Assembly: GCA_964493945.1 (NCBI GenBank)
Contig: CAZBQG010000282.1
Coordinates: 1 to 5,061, forward strand
Direction: 5' to 3'
DNA from: CAZBQG01 sp964493945
GTDB taxonomy: Bacteria > Pseudomonadota > Alphaproteobacteria > Rhodospirillales > UBA2165
Length of the DNA stretch: 5,061 nt
Below are positions 1-5,025 of the stretch, piece after piece. The notes under the pieces are model-generated. The model made no database searches and was not told the DNA's origin. It saw nothing but the letters and a program-made list of their open reading frames with translations. How positions within the stretch are numbered: the first letter of the stretch is position 1; every line of letters starts with the position of its first letter. A program made the translations under genes and the position numbers.

Positions 1-687
1 GAAGTGGGCGCCTGGACTTATAACGATCCGGAATTTCTGGCTCCGGCATCGCTGTCCCTTATTTCGCTGGCCGATGTGATCCGGGACGTCGAGATTATCC
101 GGGCCATCGGCATGATGTTTTGGGAACTGTTCGTGGCCTTCTTCATGGCCCTCCTGGCGGGTCTTATGCTGGGTATGCTGGTGGGCATCAACCGGCCGAC
201 TTTTTTAACCTTTTTCCCGATCATCCTGATGATCTATGCCATGCCCCAGATCACCATATTGCCGCTTTTCGTGCTGATCTTCGGTATCGGTCCGGCGGTC
301 AAGGTGGCCTTTGGATTCAGCCACGGCTTTTTCCCGATCATCGTCAATGTCATCGCCGGGACCCAGAACATCAATCCGGTGCTGTTGACCAGTGCCCGTT
401 CCATGGGGGCTAGCCGGGCGCATATTTACCGCCATGTGGTTTTCCCTCATCTCGTGCCCAGCTTGTTCACCGGCATGCGCCTCGGCATGACCGCAACCTT
501 GTTGGGGGTGATCCTGGCGGAGCTTTATGCGACACAAAAAGGCATCGGATATTTCACCACCCATTATTCGGAAAGTTTCGAGCCCCATAACCTGTTCGCG
601 CTGGTTTCCTTGATCGCGGCGGCGGCCATCATCCTCAATGAAATCCTGAGGCGCGCGGAAATACGTTTCGGGCGCTGGAGAAACTAG
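1..687 (+). CDS. ABC transporter permease, SsuC/TauC/NitT type (5' truncated by window)
   Basis: Inner-membrane permease subunit of an ABC importer of the nitrate/sulfonate/taurine/pyrimidine-precursor class. It would form the channel with an ATPase and a periplasmic binding protein, neither of which is in the window. The frame is open to base 1, and the GTG at 4 is not a convincing start. The visible part begins with a segment (PEFLAPASL) that in this family follows the first membrane helix, so roughly the first 30-50 residues lie upstream. Counting from the GTG, hydrophobic helices lie at about 35-62, 68-93, 98-120, 155-176 and 195-213. The cytoplasmic EAA loop, which docks on the ATPase, is at about 129-160: TSARSMGASRAHIYRHVVFP, with the conserved A, the G of MGAS and the downstream P. 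The C-terminus is short and basic. The family call is firm; the substrate cannot be told from this fragment. The stop at 685-687 is 5 nt from the stop of the convergent minus-strand gene. Confidence 0.9.
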   Translation, partial: EVGAWTYNDPEFLAPASLSLISLADVIRDVEIIRAIGMMFWELFVAFFMALLAGLMLGMLVGINRPTFLTFFPIILMIYAMPQITILPLFVLIFGIGPAVKVAFGFSHGFFPIIVNVIAGTQNINPVLLTSARSMGASRAHIYRHVVFPHLVPSLFTGMRLGMTATLLGVILAELYATQKGIGYFTTHYSESFEPHNLFALVSLIAAAAIILNEILRRAEIRFGRWRN

Positions 688-692
688 CCCGG

Positions 693-1000
693 TTAGGGGC
701 ACCAGCCTTCCGTTAGGGGACCGCCGGGGCTGCTGATGAACACCCGGAAACCCCAGCCTTTTTCGAGAAGCTCGCGCACCGTTGCTTCCTGGTGGGGCGG
801 GCATGTTTCTTTCAGGAAAACCTGACGCTTTCCGGCAACATGCTGCGGATGGCGGTGAGGTTCTGGCGGTCCGTCATCATGACCTGGATTTCCACCGCGC
901 CTTGCCGGTTGGGCTTCACCCCCAATAATTTCCATGCATCGCGGCCCAGATGGGCCTCCACATAACGCAGGGTCCACAGGGCTTCCTGGGCTCCGGTCAT
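693..1000 (-). pseudogene. Small hypothetical gene, apparently frameshifted
   Basis: I do not recognise this protein. Reading from ATG at 1000, the first frame gives 62 residues (begins MTGAQEALWTLRYVEAHLGR) and stops at 812-814. The next frame carries on with protein-like sequence (VFLKETCPPHQEATVREL, then LLEKGWGFRVFISSPGG) to a stop at 693-695. Codons on both sides look like real coding sequence: GC-rich third positions and balanced charged and hydrophobic residues. Joining the frames near 812-830, where the coding strand reads GTCAGGTTTTCCTGA, restores one protein of about 105 residues. A one-base loss around the TTTT run would explain the break. It is soluble-looking, with no signal peptide or membrane segment. 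It starts 14 nt after the stop of the tail-anchored protein gene, so the two are probably co-transcribed. No clear Shine-Dalgarno precedes the ATG, so translation may be coupled. Alternatives are a genuine 62-aa protein or an assembly error. Confidence 0.5.
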
Positions 1001-1014
1001 AACTTTGGGTACGG

Positions 1015-1518
1015 CTATAAATGCAGATAGCCGAGACCGCCGGCGCCCAGGCTGGCCAAGATGGCCCAGACGGCGAAGACGGTCCGCCAGGTGCTTTTGG
1101 GCGGGGGAGGCGCTTTCTTGGCGGCGGGCGGGCGTCTTCTTGTGGGTGGGGCGCGGCGGTCGCCGCCTTTTTTGGCCTTATTGGCCGACAGATATTCCGC
1201 CACTTTCCGTTCGCGTTCATCCTTGATTTCCCGCATCAGCCGGGAGATGTGGGACTTCATCTTGTCCAGTTGTTTGGCTTCTCCGTCGGCTGGTGCCATT
1301 TCCGTCACCAGGGCGGTGAATTTCTCTATATTCGCCGCGTCACCGCGTCGCCCGAACAGCATCTTTACCATGGTGATCATGGTTTCGTTCAATTGGGCAG
1401 GCGTTTCCGCCTTGTTGGCAAGCGTAACGAGGCCCCTCTGGGGGTCTTCGAAAATGGCCTCCCAATCCCGCGTGCCATCGGGCTTTTGTGCCCAGGAAGT
1501 TTGATCGCTATCCGCCAT
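1015..1518 (-). CDS. Hypothetical protein with C-terminal membrane anchor
   Basis: A 167-residue protein of unknown family. Residues 1-110 are a hydrophilic, mostly helical domain containing a helix-rich stretch (TMITMVKMLFGRRG at 47-59) and a strongly charged helix (about 86-108). Residues about 112-142 are a Lys/Arg/Pro/Ala-rich, probably disordered linker with a run of four prolines at 137-140. Residues 144-165 are one hydrophobic helix ending five residues or fewer from the C-terminus. With no N-terminal signal, this predicts a tail-anchored inner-membrane protein whose N-domain faces the cytoplasm. Family function is unknown to me; a scaffolding or envelope-associated role would be a guess. 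The minus-strand frame was preferred over the long plus-strand frames here because only it gives sensible residue composition and a membrane segment. It is divergent from the GST operon and heads a two-gene cluster with the small gene ending at 693. Confidence 0.75.
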   Translation of the reverse strand: MADSDQTSWAQKPDGTRDWEAIFEDPQRGLVTLANKAETPAQLNETMITMVKMLFGRRGDAANIEKFTALVTEMAPADGEAKQLDKMKSHISRLMREIKDERERKVAEYLSANKAKKGGDRRAPPTRRRPPAAKKAPPPPKSTWRTVFAVWAILASLGAGGLGYLHL

Positions 1519-1662
1519 GTCCGCGTTCCAGATCAGCCCATACCTTATATCTATGTCATGAATTCGTGGTAAAATCGAAATCCACTTTTGATTGCCCTCT
1601 GCCCGCCAAAGAGCTAGCGTTGCACAAAGCCAAATGGGCGATATTGGAGGGACGGAAAAGCT
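1519..1662. promoter_or_regulatory. Divergent intergenic region between anchored-protein gene and GST operon
   Basis: This 144-nt non-coding stretch must hold the promoters for both directions and is visibly more AT-rich than its flanks. A near-palindrome, CATGAATTCGTG (1557-1568, one mismatched pair), lies in it and could be an operator, though so short a match may be chance. On the plus strand, TAAAAT at 1570-1575 resembles a -10 box but has no good -35 partner. For the GST gene the clearest signal is the ribosome binding site GGAGG at 1646-1650. Confidence 0.4.
1544..1573 (-). promoter_or_regulatory. Possible sigma70-type promoter for the anchored-protein gene
   Basis: Read on the minus strand, TTTACC (1573-1568) and TATAAG (1549-1544) match the -35 and -10 consensus at 4/6 and 5/6 positions with an 18-nt spacer. 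They lie about 25 nt upstream of the ATG at 1518. This is a pattern match by eye and not proof of activity. Confidence 0.3.
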
Positions 1663-2280
1663 ATGCTCAAAGTCTGGGGACGGCCCGATTCATCGGCGAC
1701 GCAGAAGGTACTGCTCACCTGCGCCGAGGCGGATATACCTTTCGACTTCATCAAACGGGGCGGTAAATTTGGCGGGCTGGGGGAGCCAGACTATGTGAAA
1801 ATGAACCCCACCCACCTGATCCCGACCATCGAGGATGACGGGTTTATCGGCTGGGAGTCCAACGCCTGCGTGCGTTATCTGGCCGCCAAATACGCCGCCG
1901 GGACCTTGTGGCCTGCGGATCTGAAAATAAGAGGCGAGGCCGATAAATGGATGGATTGGCAATGTTCCCATTGGATGGATATCGTGCCGGCCTTCGCCTG
2001 GCTGATCCGGGGAACCACCAAATTCGGCGCCGAGGACGGCATCGAGCCGGCCCGCCAATTGGCTAATGAATCTTACGCCATGCTGGAAGCCAGGCTGGAA
2101 GGGAGGCCCTGGGTGGCCGGGGATACATTTACCATGGGCGATATCGTCGTTTCCACCCGGCTTCATCAATGGCTTAATCTGGGCCTGGAGATGCCTGCCT
2201 TTCCAAACATAAATGCCTGGTATGACCGCATGAAGGCGCGGCCCAGCTTCGACAAAATCTTTACCCTGCCTTTGACCTGA
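1663..2280 (+). CDS. Glutathione S-transferase family protein
   Basis: A 205-residue cytosolic-type GST, the usual length for bacterial members. These enzymes conjugate glutathione to electrophiles or perform thiol-dependent reductions. The N-terminal thioredoxin-like domain (about 1-78) carries Ser10/Ser11 at the position of the catalytic serine in Ser-type GSTs. It also has the family signature around KFGGL (35-39), the cis-proline Pro54 in LIPT, and Glu65-Ser66, which hold the gamma-glutamyl group of glutathione. The all-helical C-terminal domain (about 88-200) has the N-capping box Thr157-x-x-Asp160 in FTMGD and the typical end PNINAWYDRMKARPSF. The start is supported by GGAGG at 1646-1650, 12 nt before ATG. 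It is the first gene of a three-gene operon; the SDR gene follows after 13 nt. Family is near certain; class and substrate are not. The pairing with two dehydrogenases suggests that a glutathione adduct or its alcohol/aldehyde is processed further. Confidence 0.93.
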   Translation: MLKVWGRPDSSATQKVLLTCAEADIPFDFIKRGGKFGGLGEPDYVKMNPTHLIPTIEDDGFIGWESNACVRYLAAKYAAGTLWPADLKIRGEADKWMDWQCSHWMDIVPAFAWLIRGTTKFGAEDGIEPARQLANESYAMLEARLEGRPWVAGDTFTMGDIVVSTRLHQWLNLGLEMPAFPNINAWYDRMKARPSFDKIFTLPLT

Positions 2281-2293
2281 GGGGGAACGGTTC

Positions 2294-3073
2294 ATGGGCC
2301 GGCTGGACAACAAGACCGCTTTGATCACCGGCGCCGCCGGCGGTATTGGGACGGCCATCGCCGAGCGGTTTATGAGGGAAGGCGCCAAGCTGGTGATCAC
2401 CGATCTCAGTGACGAGAAAGGCCAGGCATTGGCTGAACGGCTGGGATGCGATTATCTCCATCAGGACGTAACCGATGAGGAAGGCTGGAATACCACCATC
2501 GCCGCCACCCAGGAAAAGCATGGCGTGCTGCAAATCCTGGTTAATAATGCGGGGATCGAGGGAAATATCAGCACGGGAAATCCGGAAGAGGTCTCCTACG
2601 AGGATTGGAAAAAAGTGCATGCGGTCAATCTGGACGGCGTGTTTCTGGGCTGCCGGGCGGCCATACCGGCCATGCGCCGGGCGGGTGGCGGCTCGATCGT
2701 CAACCTGTCTTCCATCGTTGCCCTGTTCGCCTCTCCAAATTCGGCGGCCTATGGGTCGAGCAAGGCGGGCGTGCGCCATCTGACCATGACTGTGGCCGCT
2801 CACGGCGCCCAGGACGGCGACGGCATCCGCTGCAATTCGGTCCATCCGGGCCTGATCCGCACCCGCATGTTGATGGATATCCATGCCGCCGTCGCGGAGC
2901 GCCGGGGCATCAGCGGGGAAGAGGCGACTGCGGCCTCGGTCGGGCGGGTGCCCATGGGCGAGTTGGGCGAGCCTGAGGATGTGGCCAATATGGTTCTGTT
3001 CCTGGCTTCCGATGAATCCAGATATGTCACCGGTGCCGGCTTCCATGTGGATGGCGGCTGGAACCTGAACTGA
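2294..3073 (+). CDS. Short-chain dehydrogenase/reductase (classical SDR), predicted NAD-dependent
   Basis: A 259-residue classical SDR that interconverts an alcohol and a ketone or aldehyde in the cytoplasm. The Rossmann glycine motif TGAAGGIG is at 12-19. Asp37 at the end of the second strand favours NAD(H) over NADP(H). NNAG is at 84-87. The catalytic tetrad is complete: Asn112, Ser140, Tyr153 and Lys157 (YGSSK). The stretch IRCNSVHPGLIRTRM near 181-195 and the C-terminal GAGFHVDGGW are typical. The wording around VNLDGVFLGCRAAIPAM and NSVHPG recalls cyclopentanol dehydrogenase and 3-beta/17-beta-hydroxysteroid dehydrogenase-like SDRs, so a cyclic or secondary alcohol substrate is plausible but unproven. 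A GA-rich ribosome binding site (GAGGGGGAACGG, 2280-2291) precedes ATG at 2294. The gaps of 13 nt to the GST and 15 nt to the next gene indicate one transcript. Confidence 0.95.
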   Translation: MGRLDNKTALITGAAGGIGTAIAERFMREGAKLVITDLSDEKGQALAERLGCDYLHQDVTDEEGWNTTIAATQEKHGVLQILVNNAGIEGNISTGNPEEVSYEDWKKVHAVNLDGVFLGCRAAIPAMRRAGGGSIVNLSSIVALFASPNSAAYGSSKAGVRHLTMTVAAHGAQDGDGIRCNSVHPGLIRTRMLMDIHAAVAERRGISGEEATAASVGRVPMGELGEPEDVANMVLFLASDESRYVTGAGFHVDGGWNLN

Positions 3074-3088
3074 TGGGGGGATTACAAA

Positions 3089-4099
3089 ATGAAAGTTGCC
3101 GTATTCAAACAAAGAGGCCAGCCCCTGGCCGTCGAGGATGCGCCCGATCCCACCCCCGTCGAAGGCGAGGTGGTGCTCAAGGTGGGGCGTTGCGGCATTT
3201 GCGGCTCCGACCTGCATGCCACCAGCCATCCCGATCATCTGGCGCCGCCGGGCAAGGTGCTGGGCCATGAATTTTCAGGCCAGGTGGTGGCGCTGGGCAA
3301 AAATGTTACGGATTTGGCCATGGATGACTGTGTTGCCGTTCTGCCTCTGAGTTCCTGCGGTAAATGCGCCAATTGCCTGAGGGGCGAGCTGCCCTGGTGC
3401 GCCGAGCGCAATTTGGAAGGCGGCGGATACGGCCAATATACCGTGGCCAATCAGATCCAATGTCTGAAGTTGCCCTCGACCATCTCCATGGAAGACGGCG
3501 CCCTGGTCGAGCCCATGGCCGTCGGCCTGCACGGCGTGTCCATGGCCCAGTTTGAACCGGGTGCCCGGGTTCTGGTCATCGGCGCAGGCCCCATCGGGTT
3601 GGCCAGCATTTTTTGGGCGAGGCGTCATGGTGCGGGCCGGATCGTGGCGACGGCCAGAACCAACACGCGGGAAGCGCTGGCCATGGAAATGGGGGCCAGC
3701 GCCTTTGTGTTGCCCGCTGAAGACCTTGGTGCCGAAGTCAACAAGGCCCTGGGCGGGCCGCCCGATGTGGTCTTCGAATGTGTCGGCGCGCAAGGCATCC
3801 TGGCCCAGGCCATCGATCTCTGCACCAGGCGGGGAACGGTGGTGCTCATGGGTCTTTGCTGGAGTGCGGACAGCTACGTTCCGGGCCTTCAGGTGTCCAA
3901 GGAAGTGCGCATCCAGCCCTCCGCCTTTTATTCCAAGAAAGAATTCCAGGTAGCCATCGATGCATTTCATGCGGGCAATCTGGAACCCCGCTCTATGATC
4001 ACCGATCGCATCAGCCTGGCCCAATTGCCAGACGCCTTCGAGGCGCTCCGTGAACGCACCACGCAATGCAAGGTGATGGTCGATTCCTGGGCTGATTAA
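3089..4099 (+). CDS. Zinc-dependent medium-chain alcohol dehydrogenase, sorbitol/threonine dehydrogenase-like
   Basis: A 336-residue MDR-family dehydrogenase, the expected length. The catalytic-zinc ligands are present: Cys38 in CGICGSD, His60-Glu61 in GHEF, and Glu141 in VEPMAVG. All four structural-zinc cysteines are also present (90, 93, 96, 104). The Rossmann motif GAGPIG is at 165-170. Where NAD-dependent relatives have Asp at the end of the second strand, this protein has Ala189-Arg190 (IVATARTN), which suggests NADP(H). It probably oxidises a secondary alcohol or polyol, or reduces the matching ketone; the substrate is unknown. The start has a strong G-rich ribosome binding site (GGGGGG, 3075-3080) 8 nt before ATG. 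It is the last gene of the GST-SDR-ADH operon. Its stop codon overlaps by 3 nt the stop of the convergent gene at 4096-4695, with no terminator between them. Confidence 0.95.
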   Translation: MKVAVFKQRGQPLAVEDAPDPTPVEGEVVLKVGRCGICGSDLHATSHPDHLAPPGKVLGHEFSGQVVALGKNVTDLAMDDCVAVLPLSSCGKCANCLRGELPWCAERNLEGGGYGQYTVANQIQCLKLPSTISMEDGALVEPMAVGLHGVSMAQFEPGARVLVIGAGPIGLASIFWARRHGAGRIVATARTNTREALAMEMGASAFVLPAEDLGAEVNKALGGPPDVVFECVGAQGILAQAIDLCTRRGTVVLMGLCWSADSYVPGLQVSKEVRIQPSAFYSKKEFQVAIDAFHAGNLEPRSMITDRISLAQLPDAFEALRERTTQCKVMVDSWAD

Positions 4100-4695
4100 G
4101 GCTTCCCAACAGGCTTTCTGGGAATCTTAAAGGTGAAGAGTTCAGGCTGGCCGCTTCCCGGGAACTTGACGTAAGTCTCTATCACAAAGGGGCGGCTGAA
4201 ATCGCTTCCAAGGTCTGCCTGCAGGACCGAACCCTCTTTGTCGGCCAGCAAGAAACGATGAGTTTCAGCCTGGTCACGGGCTTCGGGGATGACTCGGACG
4301 AATGCCCGGAAGCGGTGCGCCCGGATTGGTTCAGTGAAGGCATTGTAAAAAAAGAGGCGAAAGCCGCAACGCTCGGAATAGACGCCCTCCAGGTGATGCA
4401 TCTTGTTTGGTGCCATGATGAAACTGCCGCCATGACGTGAATTATGGTCGCTATGAGCGCCCTCCATCTGGGGCATATTCATGCCGGGCTTGCCATGGTG
4501 GAGCACAGGCGGGCCGGCATAATCGCCGCCGCCCGGTTTGAGCTCCGCGGCTTGGCTGAAACGCACCTTGACGGTGCATGATTTGGCCGCCGGCATCTTC
4601 ATGGCCTTCGCCGCCGGGCCGTGCCCGGAATGGTGATCGGCGGCAAGCGCGGTGAAGGCTGGCAGGATGGCCAGAGCTATTGCTATAAATCTCAT
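4096..4695 (-). CDS. Exported His/Met-rich protein, probably periplasmic metal-binding
   Basis: A 199-residue protein of a family I cannot name. Residues 1-19 are a Sec signal peptide (MRFIAIALAILPAF core, cleavage likely after Ala18 or Ala19 in ALAAD). The mature protein opens with HHSGHG and is dotted with possible Cu/Ag/Zn ligands: His21, 22, 25; Met32, 34; His66, 67; Met72, 74, 77; His81, 84, 88; and Met99-His100-His101. A more structured domain (about 88-199) contains HGGSFIMAP, HHLEGVYSE and FRLFFYNAFTEPI, which have the feel of a conserved beta-rich envelope domain. Only two cysteines (40, 110) occur, so one disulfide is possible. An in-frame TGA directly precedes the ATG, fixing the start; TGGGAAA (4707-4701) is a weak ribosome binding site 7 nt upstream. 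An IS5-family remnant ends right at that point, so the native promoter may be displaced. A role in copper or other metal handling is inferred from composition only. Confidence 0.85.
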   Translation of the reverse strand: MRFIAIALAILPAFTALAADHHSGHGPAAKAMKMPAAKSCTVKVRFSQAAELKPGGGDYAGPPVLHHGKPGMNMPQMEGAHSDHNSRHGGSFIMAPNKMHHLEGVYSERCGFRLFFYNAFTEPIRAHRFRAFVRVIPEARDQAETHRFLLADKEGSVLQADLGSDFSRPFVIETYVKFPGSGQPELFTFKIPRKPVGKP

Positions 4696-4707
4696 TCATT
4701 TTTCCCA

Positions 4708-4884
4708 GGGTCAGGGCTCATTAATTCAGATAGAAGATAACAATAGCGGCAATGCATATAGCTGAAAAGAAGGTGTGTGCGCAGCGGTCATATCGTGTTG
4801 CGACGCGGCGCCAGTCTTTGAGTTTGCCGAACATGTTCTCGACTTTGTGGGCTGCTTGTAGAGAGTGTTTGACGTCAGCGCCCT
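4708..4884 (-). mobile_element. IS5-family insertion sequence remnant (one terminal end plus 3' part of transposase)
   Basis: The element's transposase-stop-side end is kept. GGGTCAGGGCTCATTAA (4708-4724) resembles the GAGTCCTGACCC-type terminal repeats I recall for IS1031-like IS5 elements, so the IS boundary probably lies at about 4707. The other terminus is absent: at about 4885 the sequence changes to an unrelated IS left end. No target duplication can be assigned because the far flank is not in the window. Boundaries are by eye. Confidence 0.65.
4721..4884 (-). pseudogene. IS5-family transposase, C-terminal fragment
   Basis: Reading the minus strand into the stop at 4723-4721 gives 53 residues with the unmistakable IS5/IS1031-type transposase ending: KVENMFGKLKDWRRV, then ATRYDRCAHTFFSAICIAA. 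The Glu of VENMF corresponds to the third catalytic acid of the DDE triad, and the Lys seven residues on is kept. The Tyr and Arg of the Y(2)R(3)E(6)K signature are replaced by Leu and Ala, suggesting decay or a divergent subgroup. The first two catalytic Asp residues and the whole N-terminal part are missing, so it cannot be active. Upstream of about 4885 the frame soon meets a stop at 4916-4918 and loses similarity, fitting disruption by the neighbouring element. This fragment is too short for a typical ORF search. Confidence 0.8.
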
Positions 4885-4914
4885 TGGGACAGATTAGGAT
4901 TTTATTATAACGGA

Positions 4915-4967
4915 GGATTTATGGCTCATCGTAGTGACCGAAGGGAACGAAGATGAGGCATAAATCC
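4915..4967. repeat. Imperfect inverted repeat / hairpin in IS3-type leader
   Basis: GGATTTATGGCTCATC (4915-4930) and GATGAGGCATAAATCC (4952-4967) are complementary at 15 of 16 positions, with a G-G mismatch between 4924 and 4958, across a 21-nt loop. In RNA the stem would cover part of the GGAGG site, the leader ATG (4921) and the orfA ATG (4953). There is no U-run after it, so it is not a simple terminator. Confidence 0.8.
4921..4956 (+). CDS. Possible 11-codon leader peptide of the IS3-type element
   Basis: ATG at 4921 sits 4 nt after GGAGG (4912-4916) and encodes MAHRSDRRERR. Its stop TGA (4954-4956) overlaps the ATG of the orfA-like frame (ATGA, 4953-4956), an arrangement typical of translational coupling. 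Very short and Arg-rich. There is no evidence that the peptide itself has a function; it may simply carry ribosomes to the orfA start. Confidence 0.3.
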   Translation: MAHRSDRRERR

Positions 4968-5025
4968 ATTAGCAAAAAAGACCCTGCCGAAAAGGTGGTA
5001 CGGGATTGTCCGTCGTCATATAAAT
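4953..5025 (+). pseudogene. IS3-family transposase orfA, N-terminal fragment with frameshift
   Basis: From ATG at 4953 the frame reads MRHKSISKKDPAEKVVRD. This resembles the N-terminus of IS3-family OrfA proteins that continue as PAEKVVRDIRRAT before the helix-turn-helix. After Asp (5004-5006) the frame departs (CPSSYKLEQLAV, stop 5043-5045). Skipping one base (T5007) gives VRRHIN, close to the expected IRRAT-type continuation, so a +1 frameshift is likely. Similarity ends at about 5025, where a second IS left end begins. Only ~24 codons survive, so it is non-functional. The family call rests on recalled motif similarity over a short stretch. Confidence 0.5.

Larger units (their letters stand above)
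4885..5025 (+). mobile_element. Probable IS3-family element, left-end fragment (copy A)
   Basis: Begins TGGGACAGATTAG, with the 5'-TG expected of IS3-family ends, exactly where IS5 transposase coding stops. It contains a GGAGG ribosome binding site (4912-4916), a short leader ORF, a hairpin and the start of an orfA-like frame. A second stretch at 5026 repeats its first ~35 nt in diverged form, supporting 4885 as a true element end. The rest of the element is missing from the window; it is cut at 5025/5026. Confidence 0.5.

Noticed and set aside
692..719. Direct repeat GTTAGGGG at 692-699 and 712-719
   Set aside because: Only 8 bp, two copies, within the end of a probable coding frame; likely chance.
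812..830. Programmed -1 frameshift site in the small gene
   Set aside because: The heptamer around GGTTTTC is not in the phase needed for the X XXY YYZ mechanism, and no downstream stem was evident.
693..1220. A 175-codon minus-strand frame as one gene
   Set aside because: Only its last ~45 codons look coding; the rest is the wrong frame of the anchored-protein and 62-codon genes.
1021..1572. Plus-strand open frames across the tail-anchored protein gene
   Set aside because: Gly/Arg/Phe-rich nonsense composition; the minus-strand frame gives charged helices, a linker and a membrane segment.
1690..2400. Minus-strand open frame (236 codons) opposite the GST
   Set aside because: Runs across the GST/SDR boundary, has shadow-like composition and would disrupt a clear operon.
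2261..3268. Long minus-strand open frame (335 codons) opposite the SDR gene
   Set aside because: It is antisense to a complete SDR with all catalytic motifs; the translation is rich in His, Gly and Pro with no family motif, as expected of a GC-rich shadow frame.
3275..4066. Minus-strand open frame (263 codons) opposite the alcohol dehydrogenase
   Set aside because: Shadow of a gene with complete zinc and cofactor motifs; no recognisable protein features.
4098..4128. Hairpin TTCCCA...TGGGAA as a terminator between the convergent genes
   Set aside because: Only 6 bp in the core stem with a 10-nt loop, and no U-run on either strand.
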